A DNA stretch of 64,000 bases from Epinephelus fuscoguttatus (taxonomy: Eukaryota > Chordata > Actinopteri > Perciformes > Serranidae): contig NC_064767.1 in the NCBI RefSeq assembly GCF_011397635.1, forward strand, positions 1 through 64,000, read 5' to 3'. Every line of letters starts with the position of its first letter. The stretch's first letter is position 1. Shown here one piece after another: positions 11,427 through 22,665 of the stretch. The notes beneath the pieces were generated by a model. The model made no database searches. It saw only the letters and a list, made by a program, of their open reading frames with translations, and had not been told where the DNA came from. A program made the position numbers and the translations under genes.

Positions 11427-14069
11427 TGCCTCAAACCATCAGCATGCTGAGAGTCTTTTGGAGTCAGTGAAAAGTATCGTCCGATCGACGGTTTATAACA
11501 ACCTGTTCACTTTTGCTCACTTTTCTCTGTCTTCCCGTGAAGCCCAGCTGTTTAAATAAACATCACTTCTGGAATTTGTTGGGCTGCTATTGACTGCAAA
11601 TTCCAGACTGCATTGAGTGGCTAAGGCAAAAATGTACAAGATACAATGACAAATTAGCTTTAAAATGTATGTATTATGTAGCTAGATAGTTAACTAACTT
11701 CATGTTCCAAATTTCAATCTCTATATTAAGTAACAGATTGAAATTTGGAAATATTCCATTTACATCTATATGATAACATTTTCATGTGCTGCCCAAAATG
11801 CAATAAAACATGTTTTTTAAAAGTTCAGAAGTGCATAAAAACACTGATAAACATGATATTGTGATGTTAGACAGTGAAATAAGGCAAACACAAACAATTT
11901 ACAACACATTTTGTACAAGAAAAATCAATAAACAACAGACCTAATGCTTACCATGCAGTCAATGCTGCTGCTGATCTTCCTACTTCCTGTTGACACAGGA
12001 AGTCCAACTTTTAATCTATGTGCATGCATTATACAATATATTGAAATGTGGAAGTACAATATGGATATGTGGAATATAAAATACTAAACTTAGAATATAT
12101 GTTTTTTCTACTCCAACAATTAATCTATTTACAGCAATATGAAATGTGGAAATTATGTTTTTATGCCACAACTTGATGACTATGAAATCATTAGTATCCC
12201 CCAACCCCCACTCTCAATCAATGTTTCTAATCAATATACGTGCAGATGTTTAAGCCTGCAACAGAAAAACAAGCCATTTTCATTTTAACATGATTCCAAG
12301 AGGCTATCCAAAAAATTCAACAGTTTCTGAAGGCAGAGAACGTCTGCTTTACATCCATATATGGGTTGTTAGGGTTGTGGTCTATAATCCAAGATACGAC
12401 GCAGTCAGTCTTGGGAGGGTTACGTTAAAATGTATTCTGATACAAATAGAAACTCCCTGTTAAAAAATGTAATCAGTAACCTCATCCGAGTATCACAAAA
12501 TGAAAGCAATGTTTATGAATTGCCTGTCCAGCTATTCCTTCATTTGTTACGTGCAAAAGCATGTTTAGATTAAAAGTGGTAATTAAGCACATTTAAATTC
12601 ATTTTCCTAAGTAAGGTTATGTTATTCACATTTGACACTCTAACTGACACTCCAGACATCATTCTGGTCACCAGCATCACTTCTTGCTGTCCCGAAAATG
12701 TTTTTCACACACAACATTCAATGCAGGGAGTGAGAAGAAATTTCTCTGAGACCTTTCCAGCGGTGCTTGTCCCACATCCCTGGCTGCTTCCCTTAAAAAG
12801 ATATTGCACTTAACCTGGTGAAAAATCCCAACATTTGGCGCCCCCTAGCTCTGGACAGGAAGGGGCTGGAGCTGTGGATCGAAGACGCCCCGGATCAGCT
12901 CATCGGGCCCTTTCCGTCGATGCCTTGCTTGCGGCTCTACGACCAAGTCTGCCTGACTTGGCTTCTTTCATTTGATCAAGCAGAAAGGCCTGCAAGGCTC
13001 TCCATCCAAGAAGGCCTCGCTGCAGAAAAACTCAATCCGGGGTGGAAAAATAGACTTCCAGCTAGGGGTCCGATCTTCACTTATGTTATGGAGCTCTTTG
13101 AGAGTTTCCGGGAACAGCCGGCCCCACGTCCCTAGCCGCTTGCGTTTTCGAGTTACGGCCTCCCAAAGTTCAGGGGTCAGCAGGTCACCCCACGCAGTCT
13201 TTTTGGGGCATATTTGGCCATACAACGAGATGGAGACTTGGAACCACGTCTGGCTGAAACCTGCCATCCCGCCGATACAGGGTGTAATTTTTGGTACCCC
13301 TGACCCCAAAGGAAGTCAAAAAACACTTATTTGAAAAATCTGGTCAAAATTGGACTTTTTACATTAAAACAGATGAAAAGTTGCATTTAGGGAATCCAGC
13401 ATTAAAATTTGGAATTTGACATTTGTTAGGCGATGCTGCCCCCTATGGTCAAATTTGGAATTTGGAATTGGTTAATTTTTCAAAGTTGGAATTTGGAATT
13501 TGGAATTCCGGATTTTTGTTTAGTAGATGAGAATCTGAGTTGGAAACATGGAAAGTGGGGTCTCGCCATTCATTGTGTATGTGAAAACCCTATCCCTGAC
13601 CCTGACTCATTTCCCTAACCGTCTTCGACGTTGAGGCTCAACTCCCTTCACCCTAACCCCATCTAGGCCTGCTGCTTTGTGTTGGTTCACAGCTCTCAGA
13701 ACCCTTTTCACCAGATGTTCCTGTAGTTCAAGCAGGTAGGTGTTTGAAGGCTGAGGACCTGTGGGCCACTCTCTGGGTTTGGAGAAGCAGAGTGGGGCCT
13801 CACTGACTCAATAGGGATGTCATATACTGTAAAACCCTGTGAGGTAAATTGTGATTTGTGATATTGGGCTTTATAAATACAATTGATTAATTGATTGACC
13901 CTCAGGCACCATGTCGAGTCATTACTCAACACAAACACCAACCTTCAGTCTCACCTTTTTCTTTTTTCATTTGAAACTTTGACCTGAACATTTTGGACAA
14001 ACAGTCAACATGGGGTTATGGTTTGGCAATTCAGTTTGTCTTCAGATCACTTATCTGTCTGTTCACCTC

Positions 14070-14113
<44 letters not shown>

Positions 14114-14195
14114 GGGGATGATAAAAGTCGCCCTCATCCTGCTCCTCTCTCAGTTTATGCTATTTGTCAAGTTGCATTTGCAACAAAACAGAAAC
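11427..14195. other. region between the SET gene and the LY6-type gene
   Basis: No gene is supported here. A possible 5' UTR exon for the SET gene (minus, ending at a GTAAGC donor near 11951) cannot be confirmed. 12815-13330 is GC-rich with open frames on both strands but no recognisable domain. 13400-13510 holds inverted GAATTTGGAA motifs. 13800-13900 is a partial copy of the (ATTG)n-tailed retroposon, and 14070-14112 is a (GT)n microsatellite. Confidence 0.5.
11705..11750. repeat. perfect 16-bp hairpin containing the TTCCAAATT motif
   Basis: TTCCAAATTTCAATCT (11705-11720) is inverted exactly at 11735-11750, with a 14-base loop. It lies just upstream of the SET exon. Confidence 0.85.
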
Positions 14196-15761
14196 ATGAA
14201 GGTTTACCTGCTGCTGATGCTCCTGCTGCCGATACTCTCAGGTACCACACAACACACACACACACACACACACTCTAACATTTAATCTGTACACTAACCC
14301 ACACATGTAACACGTAACACATCTCATCTGATGTTTCTATATATATAAACTGAGAATGTCTGATGGACTCATCAAATAGTGAGTCAAAGTACACAAAGAG
14401 CTGACAGTTCATATGTCAATTAATTAATCAATCAATCAATCAATCAGATTTATTTATTTATTTATTTATTTATTTATATATAAAGCCCAATGTCACAAAT
14501 CACAATTTGCCTCACAGGGCTTTACAGCATACAATAATGTCACAGTCTGTTGATAAGCTGAAATACAACACTCAGATGGCAGATGTTACATTCACTGACC
14601 TTCAGAAAACTCTAGCTGTGAAAAAGAGAGTCAGTAAGAGCATTTACCTCAGACCAGGATGACACATATAACTTCCTTGTGTAATCTCACAAGATAACTC
14701 GAAGATGTCCAGATCATAAAATGTTACGGTCATTTATATGACACTACAATGAAACAGAAAATGTATAAAGTTGATTCAAATGGATAAATTCTCTCAGTAA
14801 CCTCATTTATTTATTCTGATACATGTTAAACATTATTTTAATTTCTGTTGGAATGAAAAACAATAGTTTGTCTTTTTATATTTGAGGACATATTTAAACC
14901 TTCATTAGTTCCTCATTTAGAATATTTTGAACGTCATTAAGATTTTTGTAAGATTAGAAATCTATTTCATCAGTGAATAGAACTTTGTGTAAAAAGTTAG
15001 AGAAATCTATTTAATCATTAATGCCCAGTGTGAAGGGGGCAGCCCGACACAGGATCCCTGAGGGGCACCAGATTTGATAGTTTTACTTTGAGATTTGTGA
15101 CGACTTACATAAACATGTAGCTACCTCCCGTTCACATGTTTTCTGAACCAGCTCACCGCATTGCCTCTGACATCATGACATAAACATTTTTCAGGAACAT
15201 ACCTGTCCACACTGTGTCATCAACAGCTGACCTCTGGAACAGACTCGGGTGTTCATGTTCAGATATTATAACTTTATCATCTCTTATCTCAGCTTTATCA
15301 ATGTCCAATCAAACAGCTGCACAAGTGCGTCTTAGCTGTGACCTCATCAGATGTGTTTGTTTTGCAGCTCAGGCGTCTAACATCAAGTGTTACGGTGAGG
15401 ATTCCGTGTGGGTCAGGAACATGCTGCTAGACTGCGGCGGCCCAGTCAAACAGGCCTGCTACACCAGAGGTAAGTCCTCTACCTGCTAACGCCCCTATGA
15501 AGCATATGCTGGTGCTTACCTCTGGTGTGTCTGTCAGGATTTGACTAGATTTACAGCTGAATCTTTCTGACAACACAATACAGTTTTAAATACAAATCTA
15601 TTTTAAAATCTTGTAGCTAATCTTTCCGGACACGTGTCAGCGCTCTGATAATGCATTTCCTGTTTGTCTTTGCAGCTAGTGGAGAGAAAGGCTGCACTAC
15701 GTTGGACAACTGTCAGCAACCTGGCTGGACCTGCTGCTATACCGACGGCTGCAACATCTGA
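14196..15761 (+). CDS. small secreted LY6/uPAR (three-finger) domain protein
   Basis: Exons 14196-14241, 15368-15469 and 15676-15761 join with phases 1/2 and 1/2 into 77 residues. Exon 1 is a signal peptide (MKVYLLLMLLLPILS). The mature part begins near SNIKCYGEDS and has eight cysteines ending in the LU signature CCYTDGCN (key residues C-C-x4-C-N). LY6/uPAR proteins fold as three disulfide-braced loops, and most are GPI-anchored or secreted ligands of receptors. Here the stop follows CNI directly, leaving no hydrophobic tail for a GPI anchor, so a secreted form is inferred. All donors and acceptors are canonical and there are no lesions. The specific paralogue cannot be named. Confidence 0.82.
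14430..14560 (-). repeat. (ATTG)n-tailed retroposon-like repeat, fragment
   Basis: AATCAATCAATCA and (TTTA)n are followed by AAGCCCAATGTCACAAATCA and TTTGCCTCACAGGGCTTTAC. This is the reverse complement of the 3' end seen at 24076-24350, 45060-45180 and 13800-13900. It lies in intron 1 of the LY6-type gene. Confidence 0.8.
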
Positions 15762-15810
15762 GCCAATCACAGACCAAGACATACTGATATCATCAAAGTA
15801 AACAATGTGA

Positions 15811-15816
15811 AATAAA
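15811..15816 (+). terminator. polyadenylation signal of the LY6-type gene
   Basis: AATAAA lies 50 bases after the stop codon. Confidence 0.75.
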
Positions 15817-15819
15817 GTC

Positions 15820-16400
15820 TGGTAGATTTCCCAGAATGCAGTTTGGTTTCATCTGAGTTCAGTGTGTAAACATGAATATTTAAAGTCCGTCAATTTGTGG
15901 ACTTTGAGTCGTGTGTCTGCGTCCCTGTCGACTCTACAAACAAACTTAGAAACATCTAGAGTTCAGTTATCAAGGACATTTTAATCAGTCTGTGACAGTC
16001 GATCACTCAGAGTCCACCTGAAGGGTTAATATTGACACTGAGACTCACAAACATCCAGAGTTCAGTTATCAGGAAAGATTCGGTCTGTTCGTCTGAAGGC
16101 TTGTCAGATATCTACACTGAAATAATAAACTCACAAAGATCCAAACTTAAACGTTCTGAGACTTCTGGCAATTCTGTTGGTTTCAATACAAAATGTTGTC
16201 TGAGCAAAGTATCAGCTAGTTACAGCATCAACAGTAAAAGTACTCTCAGCTCTATCATTACACTATCAGTAGGGTTACAGGTAACTGTTTTGTGTTCAGT
16301 TCATTGACTGTTTGTGGTTTCTATGGTAAATCAGTTGTAAACAGGTTTGTTCTTGTAGTCGTAAAAAGTCAGCGTCAGACGCCACAGTGTGACACACCTG
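15820..16400. other. intergenic sequence
   Basis: Contains two loosely similar 'acatc(c/t)agagttcagttatca' segments (15950, 16050). I see no gene. Confidence 0.5.
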
Positions 16401-17339
16401 AGGCCCATTGTTCAAAACCTAGATAAGGAATTAAGCTGGTATATGTTGGTTATCCTGGCTTAATTTAGCTTTGATTTGGTTGTTTGAAAGCAGAGGTGCA
16501 TATGTTACCATGGAGATTTATTCTGTGCAGTTAGCCTGGTCCCAACCACGCTAACAGCAGGCTAAGTTTATCCTAGTGCCTTATTTGTCCAGTCAGCTGT
16601 CACTGCAATCAGAAATCAATGTGTTTCAGACTTATTCCATGTTCTTATGTATTTGCCCCATTTTTAAACAAACAAAATACATTTAGCCTATAATAGTTAA
16701 AAAAAAAAAAACATTGAACATTTAAAACACTATTTTTGTCAAAATCATTCATATGATAAGCACGATCAGGTGTCTTCAGTGAAGTCAATGATGAGGGCAA
16801 TATATAAGTCCCATGCACATGTGTAATCCAGTGCCGCACAACACAGATGGTTTTAGAGCTGCTTTGTTTCTTGTTATTAAAATAGCTGCTTTGTTTGCAG
16901 TTTTTATTAAATAGCTGCTTATAGTACAATTTTATTTTAATATTTTATTTTTAAGATAAAAGCACTAAGCAGTGTGCAGCTGCTCACTCACCCATTCTAA
17001 GACACACACTAATGCCATCAGTCTACCACACAGGGTGTATACAGCATAGGGAGCAATCTAGGGTTCAGCATGTTGCCCAAGGACACTTTGACATGCAGAT
17101 ATCCTCACCAGTCAAAGAAGTAATTGTTGGAATACACATACAAGGAGGTGTATTTGGCATTGGTAGCACACAGTTGCTGGTTATTAGGTTTCATAACTGT
17201 ATGACCTTCCCAAATTACATTCCCAGTTAACTGGACCAATGACTCCAGTGTACTTTACATTAATAAATGAAAACAGGAAGAGGAAATCACAATATTCTTT
17301 GACCTCATTTGATTTAGATGAACAATACTGTAATCGCTC

Positions 17340-18978
17340 AGTGTCTGCTTTGAGCTGTGGAGAGAGAGAGAGAAATAATATTGATCAATACATTCATCTT
17401 TCTCTAGTTTCTCAATTTCCAAGTCCAGTTTCCTTAAAGTCTTTTTTTCTTTGTCTGTCAAGCTCCATGTCCTGCAGCTTTCTCTTTTCACACTGGAGCT
17501 CCACATCTGCCAGCACTATCTGCTTCTGTAGATGACTTGCATGTAGCTGTCTGACAGTTTGGATGTCCTTCAGGCAATAATTCAATTTAATTCAATTTTA
17601 TTTATAAAGCCCAATATCACAAATCACAATTTGCCTCACAGGGCTTTACAGCATACAACATCCCTCTGTCCTTAGGACCCTCACAGCTGATCAGGAAAAA
17701 CTCCCCAAAAAAACCCTTTAACGGGGAAAAAACGGTAGAAACCTCAGGAAGAGCAACTGAGGAGGGATCCCTCTTCCAGGACGGACAGACGTGCAATAGA
17801 TGTCGTACAGAACAGATCAGCATAACAAATTAACAGTAATCCACATGACACAATACTCACAACATTTCCAGGCAGGCTGTCAGGCTGTTCATCTCTGTCC
17901 TCTTACAAATATATTTTCTATGAGCACCACATCACTGACTTCTAACTGACTAAATTATCTCCACAAGACTGGCAGGTTACCTCAAACCTTCTGGAGTCCA
18001 AAGAAAGTGTCTCCTCCTCATCTGCTGCATCCCCTGCTGCAGATGTGCCTTCACCCTGCCACATTAAATAGAACTTGTATTGACCTAATGTAAACTTACA
18101 AGACATGCCAAGCAAATGCCTTTAATGAATAACACTCACCGGATCATCTTCTGGTGGCTCCAGAGGGGTCAGTGTGTCACCTGACACTGCAAGACAATCC
18201 AAGGTCAGACAGTCCACATAACACCAATACTTCATTAATGAATGAATAAAATGGTTCATTCCATGGACAGTATACTGGAATAATGTACCTTGTATAAAAA
18301 GGGTAGTTTCTCTGTGTGGGACAGAGTCTGTAGCTGCCTCCTCCCTGTATCCCCTCCATCAGTGGCCTGCCTTGGTTTTGATCAAGTGCAAGCTCTTTCG
18401 CTTGTGTGAAATCGGATATTGGTGGGGTGCAAAACATTCTAATACTTAATCTTCACCTGTTACCAGGTGCACTTTTATTTATTTATTTATTTATACATTT
18501 ATTGATCAGGGACAAATGCATTGAACATTACTTCATATAAAATACTAAACAGATGTCATGCATACTCGTTTCTAGCTGATGCTAATGGTTGTCAAGTTGT
18601 ATTTGTGCTGTATGAGCATTAAATGAGAGGTTATATATAGCCTTTAAGAGATTTGCACAATGAATCAAGCATCATCATGGTACATGTTGTGAGTAAAATT
18701 AATTCCCACTGCTCACCTTTAAGGTGAAGTCTACAACTGTTAATTTGTGAAAGGAACTTTAATTGTAATTATGACAGATACATTTGTGCAGCAAGTGTAT
18801 ATTTTTAGATTACTTACGCATTCAGTCGGTCCGCAATTGTCTGCCACGCATTTTCTCTCTGCTTAATATTTGCTGCTGTGTTTCCTTTATTAGTTATGAT
18901 GTGTTTAACCTCCTCATAAATCTCCATGATGACACACTGCTCACTGGGCGAGAAGTAAGCCGCATGTGTCCTCTCCAT
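17340..18978 (-). pseudogene. Myb/SANT-like DNA-binding gene of the Harbinger-type element
   Basis: Exon 1 (18818-18978) starts MERTHAAYFSPSEQ and encodes the Myb/SANT-like core ending AWQTIADRLNA at a GTAAGT donor. Later exon-like parts with splice sites lie at about 18280-18440 (PPISDFTQAKELALDQNQGR), 18132-18180 (VSGDTLTPLEPPEDDP) and 17981-18058 (acidic). The last part (about 17410-17575) is a coiled-coil-like basic segment that shifts frame in an A-run near 17440. In Harbinger elements such proteins bind DNA and help the transposase. The frameshift and the retroposon insertion mark it as inactive. Confidence 0.6.
17585..17830 (-). repeat. (ATTG)n-tailed retroposon-like repeat inside the Harbinger-type element
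   Basis: Reverse complement of the 24076-24350 copy, sharing TTATAAAGCCCAATATCACA, AGGGATCCCTC and GACGGACAGACGTGCAATAG. The family is very common in percomorph genomes. Confidence 0.8.
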
Positions 18979-19713
18979 TGGTGCATCAGTAAAACTGTGA
19001 TCGACCCACGTGGTCTATTTAAGAAAGCCGTGGACGCGCTGAATAAGTCGCACCTACCTTGACATAGCCGCTCCTCCTCAGCCTGGCTTGGCGTTGGAAC
19101 AACCAATGAAGCCAGGGTGGACTGATGAGACTTTGTCCAGCCTCGCTTTTCCACTTATCCTGGATTGCTTAATTCTACTTTCAAACAACAGGCCCCTGGT
19201 CAGCTGCTGTTATTTAGTTACTCACAGTTTCATTCATTCAGGTGATTCCACAGGTGTTTGATGTTGAGAGTTGGTGGGCGGAGTTACAAATGACCGTTGT
19301 CTCCAAAACAAAATAAAAAACAAAATAACATTTTTATTTTTTACAAAAAGTTAAATTTCATCAAACTGAAAACAAAACAAACACGTTTCCTCCTGAAACT
19401 GTTTCTCAGGTCATCATGACAGCACACCTTCATCCAATCACAGCAACATTAATCCACTGAAGTGTCAGAGTTACGATAAACGTACACATCAGTCAGACGT
19501 TATTTTCTACCTTTGTTAGAAACGTTTGAGACAAACTGATTCAGAACCGAATTCATCAGAAACAAACAAAAAAAAGCTGATCGTTCTGAACTTCCTGCAT
19601 TCAGTCATTTCAACAACTCGTTCTAAACTCGGGACATGTTGACTTGTGACTTTCTCATGGCTGATGAATACAAACACAAACAAACAGGAAGGAGACTGGT
19701 CGGTCTGAAAACA

Positions 19714-19719
19714 TTTATT
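19714..19719 (-). terminator. candidate polyadenylation signal of the EML gene
   Basis: AATAAA on the minus strand lies about 2.5 kb after the EML stop codon and is followed by a GT-rich stretch. Other AATAAA copies occur in the interval, so the true end is uncertain. Confidence 0.35.
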
Positions 19720-19939
19720 TGCATTTTTTTGTTGAAATCTTCAGTACAGTCTGTCGTCTGACAGGAATGCATGAGAGAAGACATGATTGGCTCAAAACAG
19801 TCACATGAACATCATCATCATCATCATCATCATCATGTGTATCAACGTCGTTACAGAACACTGTAAAATAAACAAACACTTTAATCCAGAAACTCCCATA
19901 ACACCCCACCCCTTATGTAACCCTGCCCCACCCCAAACA

Positions 19940-20396
19940 TACAGGCAAGTCCCAGAACATTCGGTGAATCCCTGAATATCGAGGCACTCCCTCATCATCC
20001 AGTGACTCATCTGTATGTTCAGGCACTCCCACACTGAACATTTAGGCGAGTCCCTGAACATCCAAGCGAGTCCCTGAACATTCAGTGAGTCCCTGAACAT
20101 CCAGGCAAGTCCCTGAACATCCAGGCGAGTCCCTGAACATCCAGGTGAGTCCCTGAACATCCAGGCAAGTCTCTGAACATTCAGTGAGTCCCTGAACATC
20201 CAGGGGAGTCCCTGAACATCCAGGCGAGTCCCTGAACATCCAGGGGAGTCCCTGAACATCCAGGCAAGTCCCTGAACATTCAGGCGAGTCCCTGAACATC
20301 CAGGGGAGTCCCTGAACATCCAGGCAAGTCTCTGAACATTCAGTGAGTCCCTGAACATCCAGGGGAGTCCCTGAACATCCAGGCAAGTCCCTGAAC
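19940..20396. repeat. 20-bp minisatellite
   Basis: About 17-20 copies of a 20-bp unit, AGTCCCTGAACATCCAGGCG, with C/T and G/A variants and occasional 19-bp units. Confidence 0.9.
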
Positions 20397-21032
20397 TCTG
20401 TACAAGCCCTTCAGAGAAACGAACGTAGAAAAGATGAAGATATTAAAGATGAGGAGTATTAAAAAGGCAAAAACATTAATGACCCCCCACCCCCCTGCCC
20501 CTGGAGTGACATCATCATGACATTCAGAAAACATTATGAACAGAAATGGTCCAGAAGAGACAAAAACAAACATCAGCAGTCATTCAGTGAGTCACTGAAA
20601 AGCAGCCAATCAGAGGAGAGGACCTCATATGTTTCCTGCGTCTTGATTGGCTGAGAGATGTGAGTTTTGAATGTGAAGGGCGGCTGAGTATTTTTACAGT
20701 GTAGCTGAGGAGCTGCTGCCCTCTGGTGGTGAACAGAAATATACACACAGATATCTGCAGTATATACAAACAGATCCTCCGTCAGACAGACGTCTCCGAT
20801 CCACCGCTGATTATTAAAAACATCTGAGTCACAGTTTTCACTCTGGAGGTTCGCTTCCTGTTTACATTCTGTTCACTTCCTGTTTACATCAGTGAGTCGA
20901 CCTTGGAGACCGACCTGGTTCTGACAGATTTAAGACCTGAACAGGACCTGAGACAACAGGATGTTTCTGAGTGCAATGCATCTTGGGAGTCATAGTTTAA
21001 AGGCTCTCTGGTTTGTAGTTCACATCTTCTTC

Positions 21033-21096
21033 ATGTTTCACAATAAAAGCCTCCAGCGTTCTGTCTCTTTCCTGGAGGGCTTTTATTGTGAAACAT
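21033..21096. repeat. 24-bp-stem hairpin in the EML downstream region
   Basis: ATGTTTCACAATAAAAGC and CTCCAG (21033-21056) are inverted at 21072-21096 with one unpaired C and a 15-base loop. Both strands carry AATAAA within the stem. Confidence 0.85.
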
Positions 21097-22209
21097 CTCT
21101 CAGAAATATGGAGGTTGGCAAGTTTACAAAATAAAAACACAACGAAGTCAAAATAAAACTTCAGATTTCTAATTAACATCCATTTATAGATTATTTTTAT
21201 TAATAATTATTAAACTCATTATTTTAATTATTAAATCTTTTTTAACTTCGATAAAACGTGATTGGTCTGTTCTTTTTTTCCCCTCCAAATTAAAAAAGTT
21301 AAAAAGGAAACATACTAAAAAACATTTAAGACTTACAGGTTCTGTCTGACCCCCACGACACTTCCTGTTCAACTGCTCTGCTCTGATTGGTGAGTCACAC
21401 CTGTCAGGTTTCATCCTGTCTCACCTGGTTCAGCTGTTGCTGTCCTCTGTTCTCTACTGCCCCCTGGGACAGACAGGTAGAACGCTCACCTGGACCAAGG
21501 TGAGACTTTAAAACCAAACCCTGTTCAGGTGTGACAGGTGAGTGTCAGGTAAAGACTCCTCCTCCAGCTGTTGCTCAGGTAAATCTCCAGGTGTTTCAAA
21601 CTGTGACATCACATTTGTTCAAACTGAAGGAAAGTTTATTTTAACAGCTGATTGATGAGAAGAACAGTGTGACACCGCTGCCACAGGTTCGAGTCCCACA
21701 CACACACACACACACACACACTTGTACTTCTATACTTGTGAGGACCGTCACTGACATCATGCACGTCCGAACCCTAGAGACGAATATTAATGACATCACA
21801 ACCACGAGAACTCTTGATTCGGCCAGGTGAGATGAAGAAACAGGAAATTGAGTGGCTCCTGTTTGGACGTACGGACAACCGTCAGCAGATCAATGTGATA
21901 CTGAAGAAAACACAATGGTTCTTTTTTCTTTATAAACATTTGTTCTGGACGGACATCAGAGAAGTCACACAGTGACATCATCATGTTTCGTCTGTTTCCA
22001 CTGCAAGCTGGACCCTGACCCATAATCCTGTTAACCTGGTTCTGACCTTCGAACCAAGTCCTGACACACGTACAGACACTTAACATCCAACACAAAGTGA
22101 GGACAAAACAAAATGACCCCACTTTGTAAAGATGTCTTCACAAAGTACAAAACTCCTGGTCCTCACAAAGATAGCTGTACCAACACTCATACACACATAC
22201 ACTCTCTGT

Positions 22210-22665
22210 CTATGAGGGGGGGGTGAGGGGGGGCAGTCCCTCGTCACTGGGCGTGGCCGTGTCGTCACTCGGCTCCAGGCTGTCCTTCAGACTAACCGTG
22301 CTGTCTGAGGGGGGCGGAGTCGACTCGGAGTGGGGTGGAGTTAACTCTGAGATGGGTGGGGCTAACTCTGTAGGGGGCGGGGTGTCTGGGGAGGGTTCTT
22401 GGGTCCCATTAGCCGTCGGAAGAGGGTCAGGTTCCTGGGTGGGTGTGGCTGCTGCAGGGAGGGCTGGAGTGAAGGCAGAATCCACCCTGTGGGGGGCAGA
22501 GTTAGCGAGGAGGCCGTCGCTGAGAGACAGTGAAGATTTTTCCACCAAACGCCACTGCATTATGCTGGTGTCCTTCCCCCCCGTCGAGATCAGGTGACTG
22601 TCGTTATACAGGAAGCTGACGTTGGTCACATGACTGCTGTGGGCGCTGTATTTATGGCTGGGAGC
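22210..22665 (-). CDS. eml4: eml4 last exon and stop
   Basis: Encodes APSHKYSAHSSHVTNVSF, HLISTGGKDTSIMQWRLVEK and then about 90 residues rich in Pro, Ser, Thr and Glu with repeated PPxSE/D motifs. Stop TAG at 22210-22212. Confidence 0.9.
   Translation of the reverse strand, partial: APSHKYSAHSSHVTNVSFLYNDSHLISTGGKDTSIMQWRLVEKSSLSLSDGLLANSAPHRVDSAFTPALPAAATPTQEPDPLPTANGTQEPSPDTPPPTELAPPISELTPPHSESTPPPSDSTVSLKDSLEPSDDTATPSDEGLPPLTPPS

Larger units (their letters stand above)
16401..19195 (-). mobile_element. PIF/Harbinger-like element with decayed Myb/SANT-like gene
   Basis: Imperfect terminal inverted repeats (AGGCCCATTG at the left; GGGCCTGTTG as the reverse complement of the right end) are flanked by a 3-bp duplication CTG (16398-16400 and 19196-19198). 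The minus strand carries a Myb/SANT-like gene. No DDE nuclease was recognised. A retroposon copy (17585-17830) is inserted between its last two recognisable coding parts. Confidence 0.65.
19720..22209 (-). other. probable 3' UTR / downstream region of the EML gene
   Basis: No other gene is seen. The stretch holds a short (ATC)n tract (19810-19836), a 20-bp minisatellite (about 19940-20396), a strong hairpin (21033-21096) and a (CA)n tract (21697-21721). Confidence 0.4.

Noticed and set aside
12818-13334. Overlapping 105-120-codon frames on both strands
   Set aside because: The region is GC-rich so frames stay open by chance; no recognisable domain or splice structure.
14010-14285. 91- and 86-codon plus frames containing Cys-Val runs
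   Set aside because: They translate a (GT)n microsatellite; the real start of the LY6-type gene is the ATG at 14196.
19801-20386. 185- and 114-codon minus frames with repeated MFRDSPGCSGT
   Set aside because: They are a 20-bp minisatellite read through three frames.
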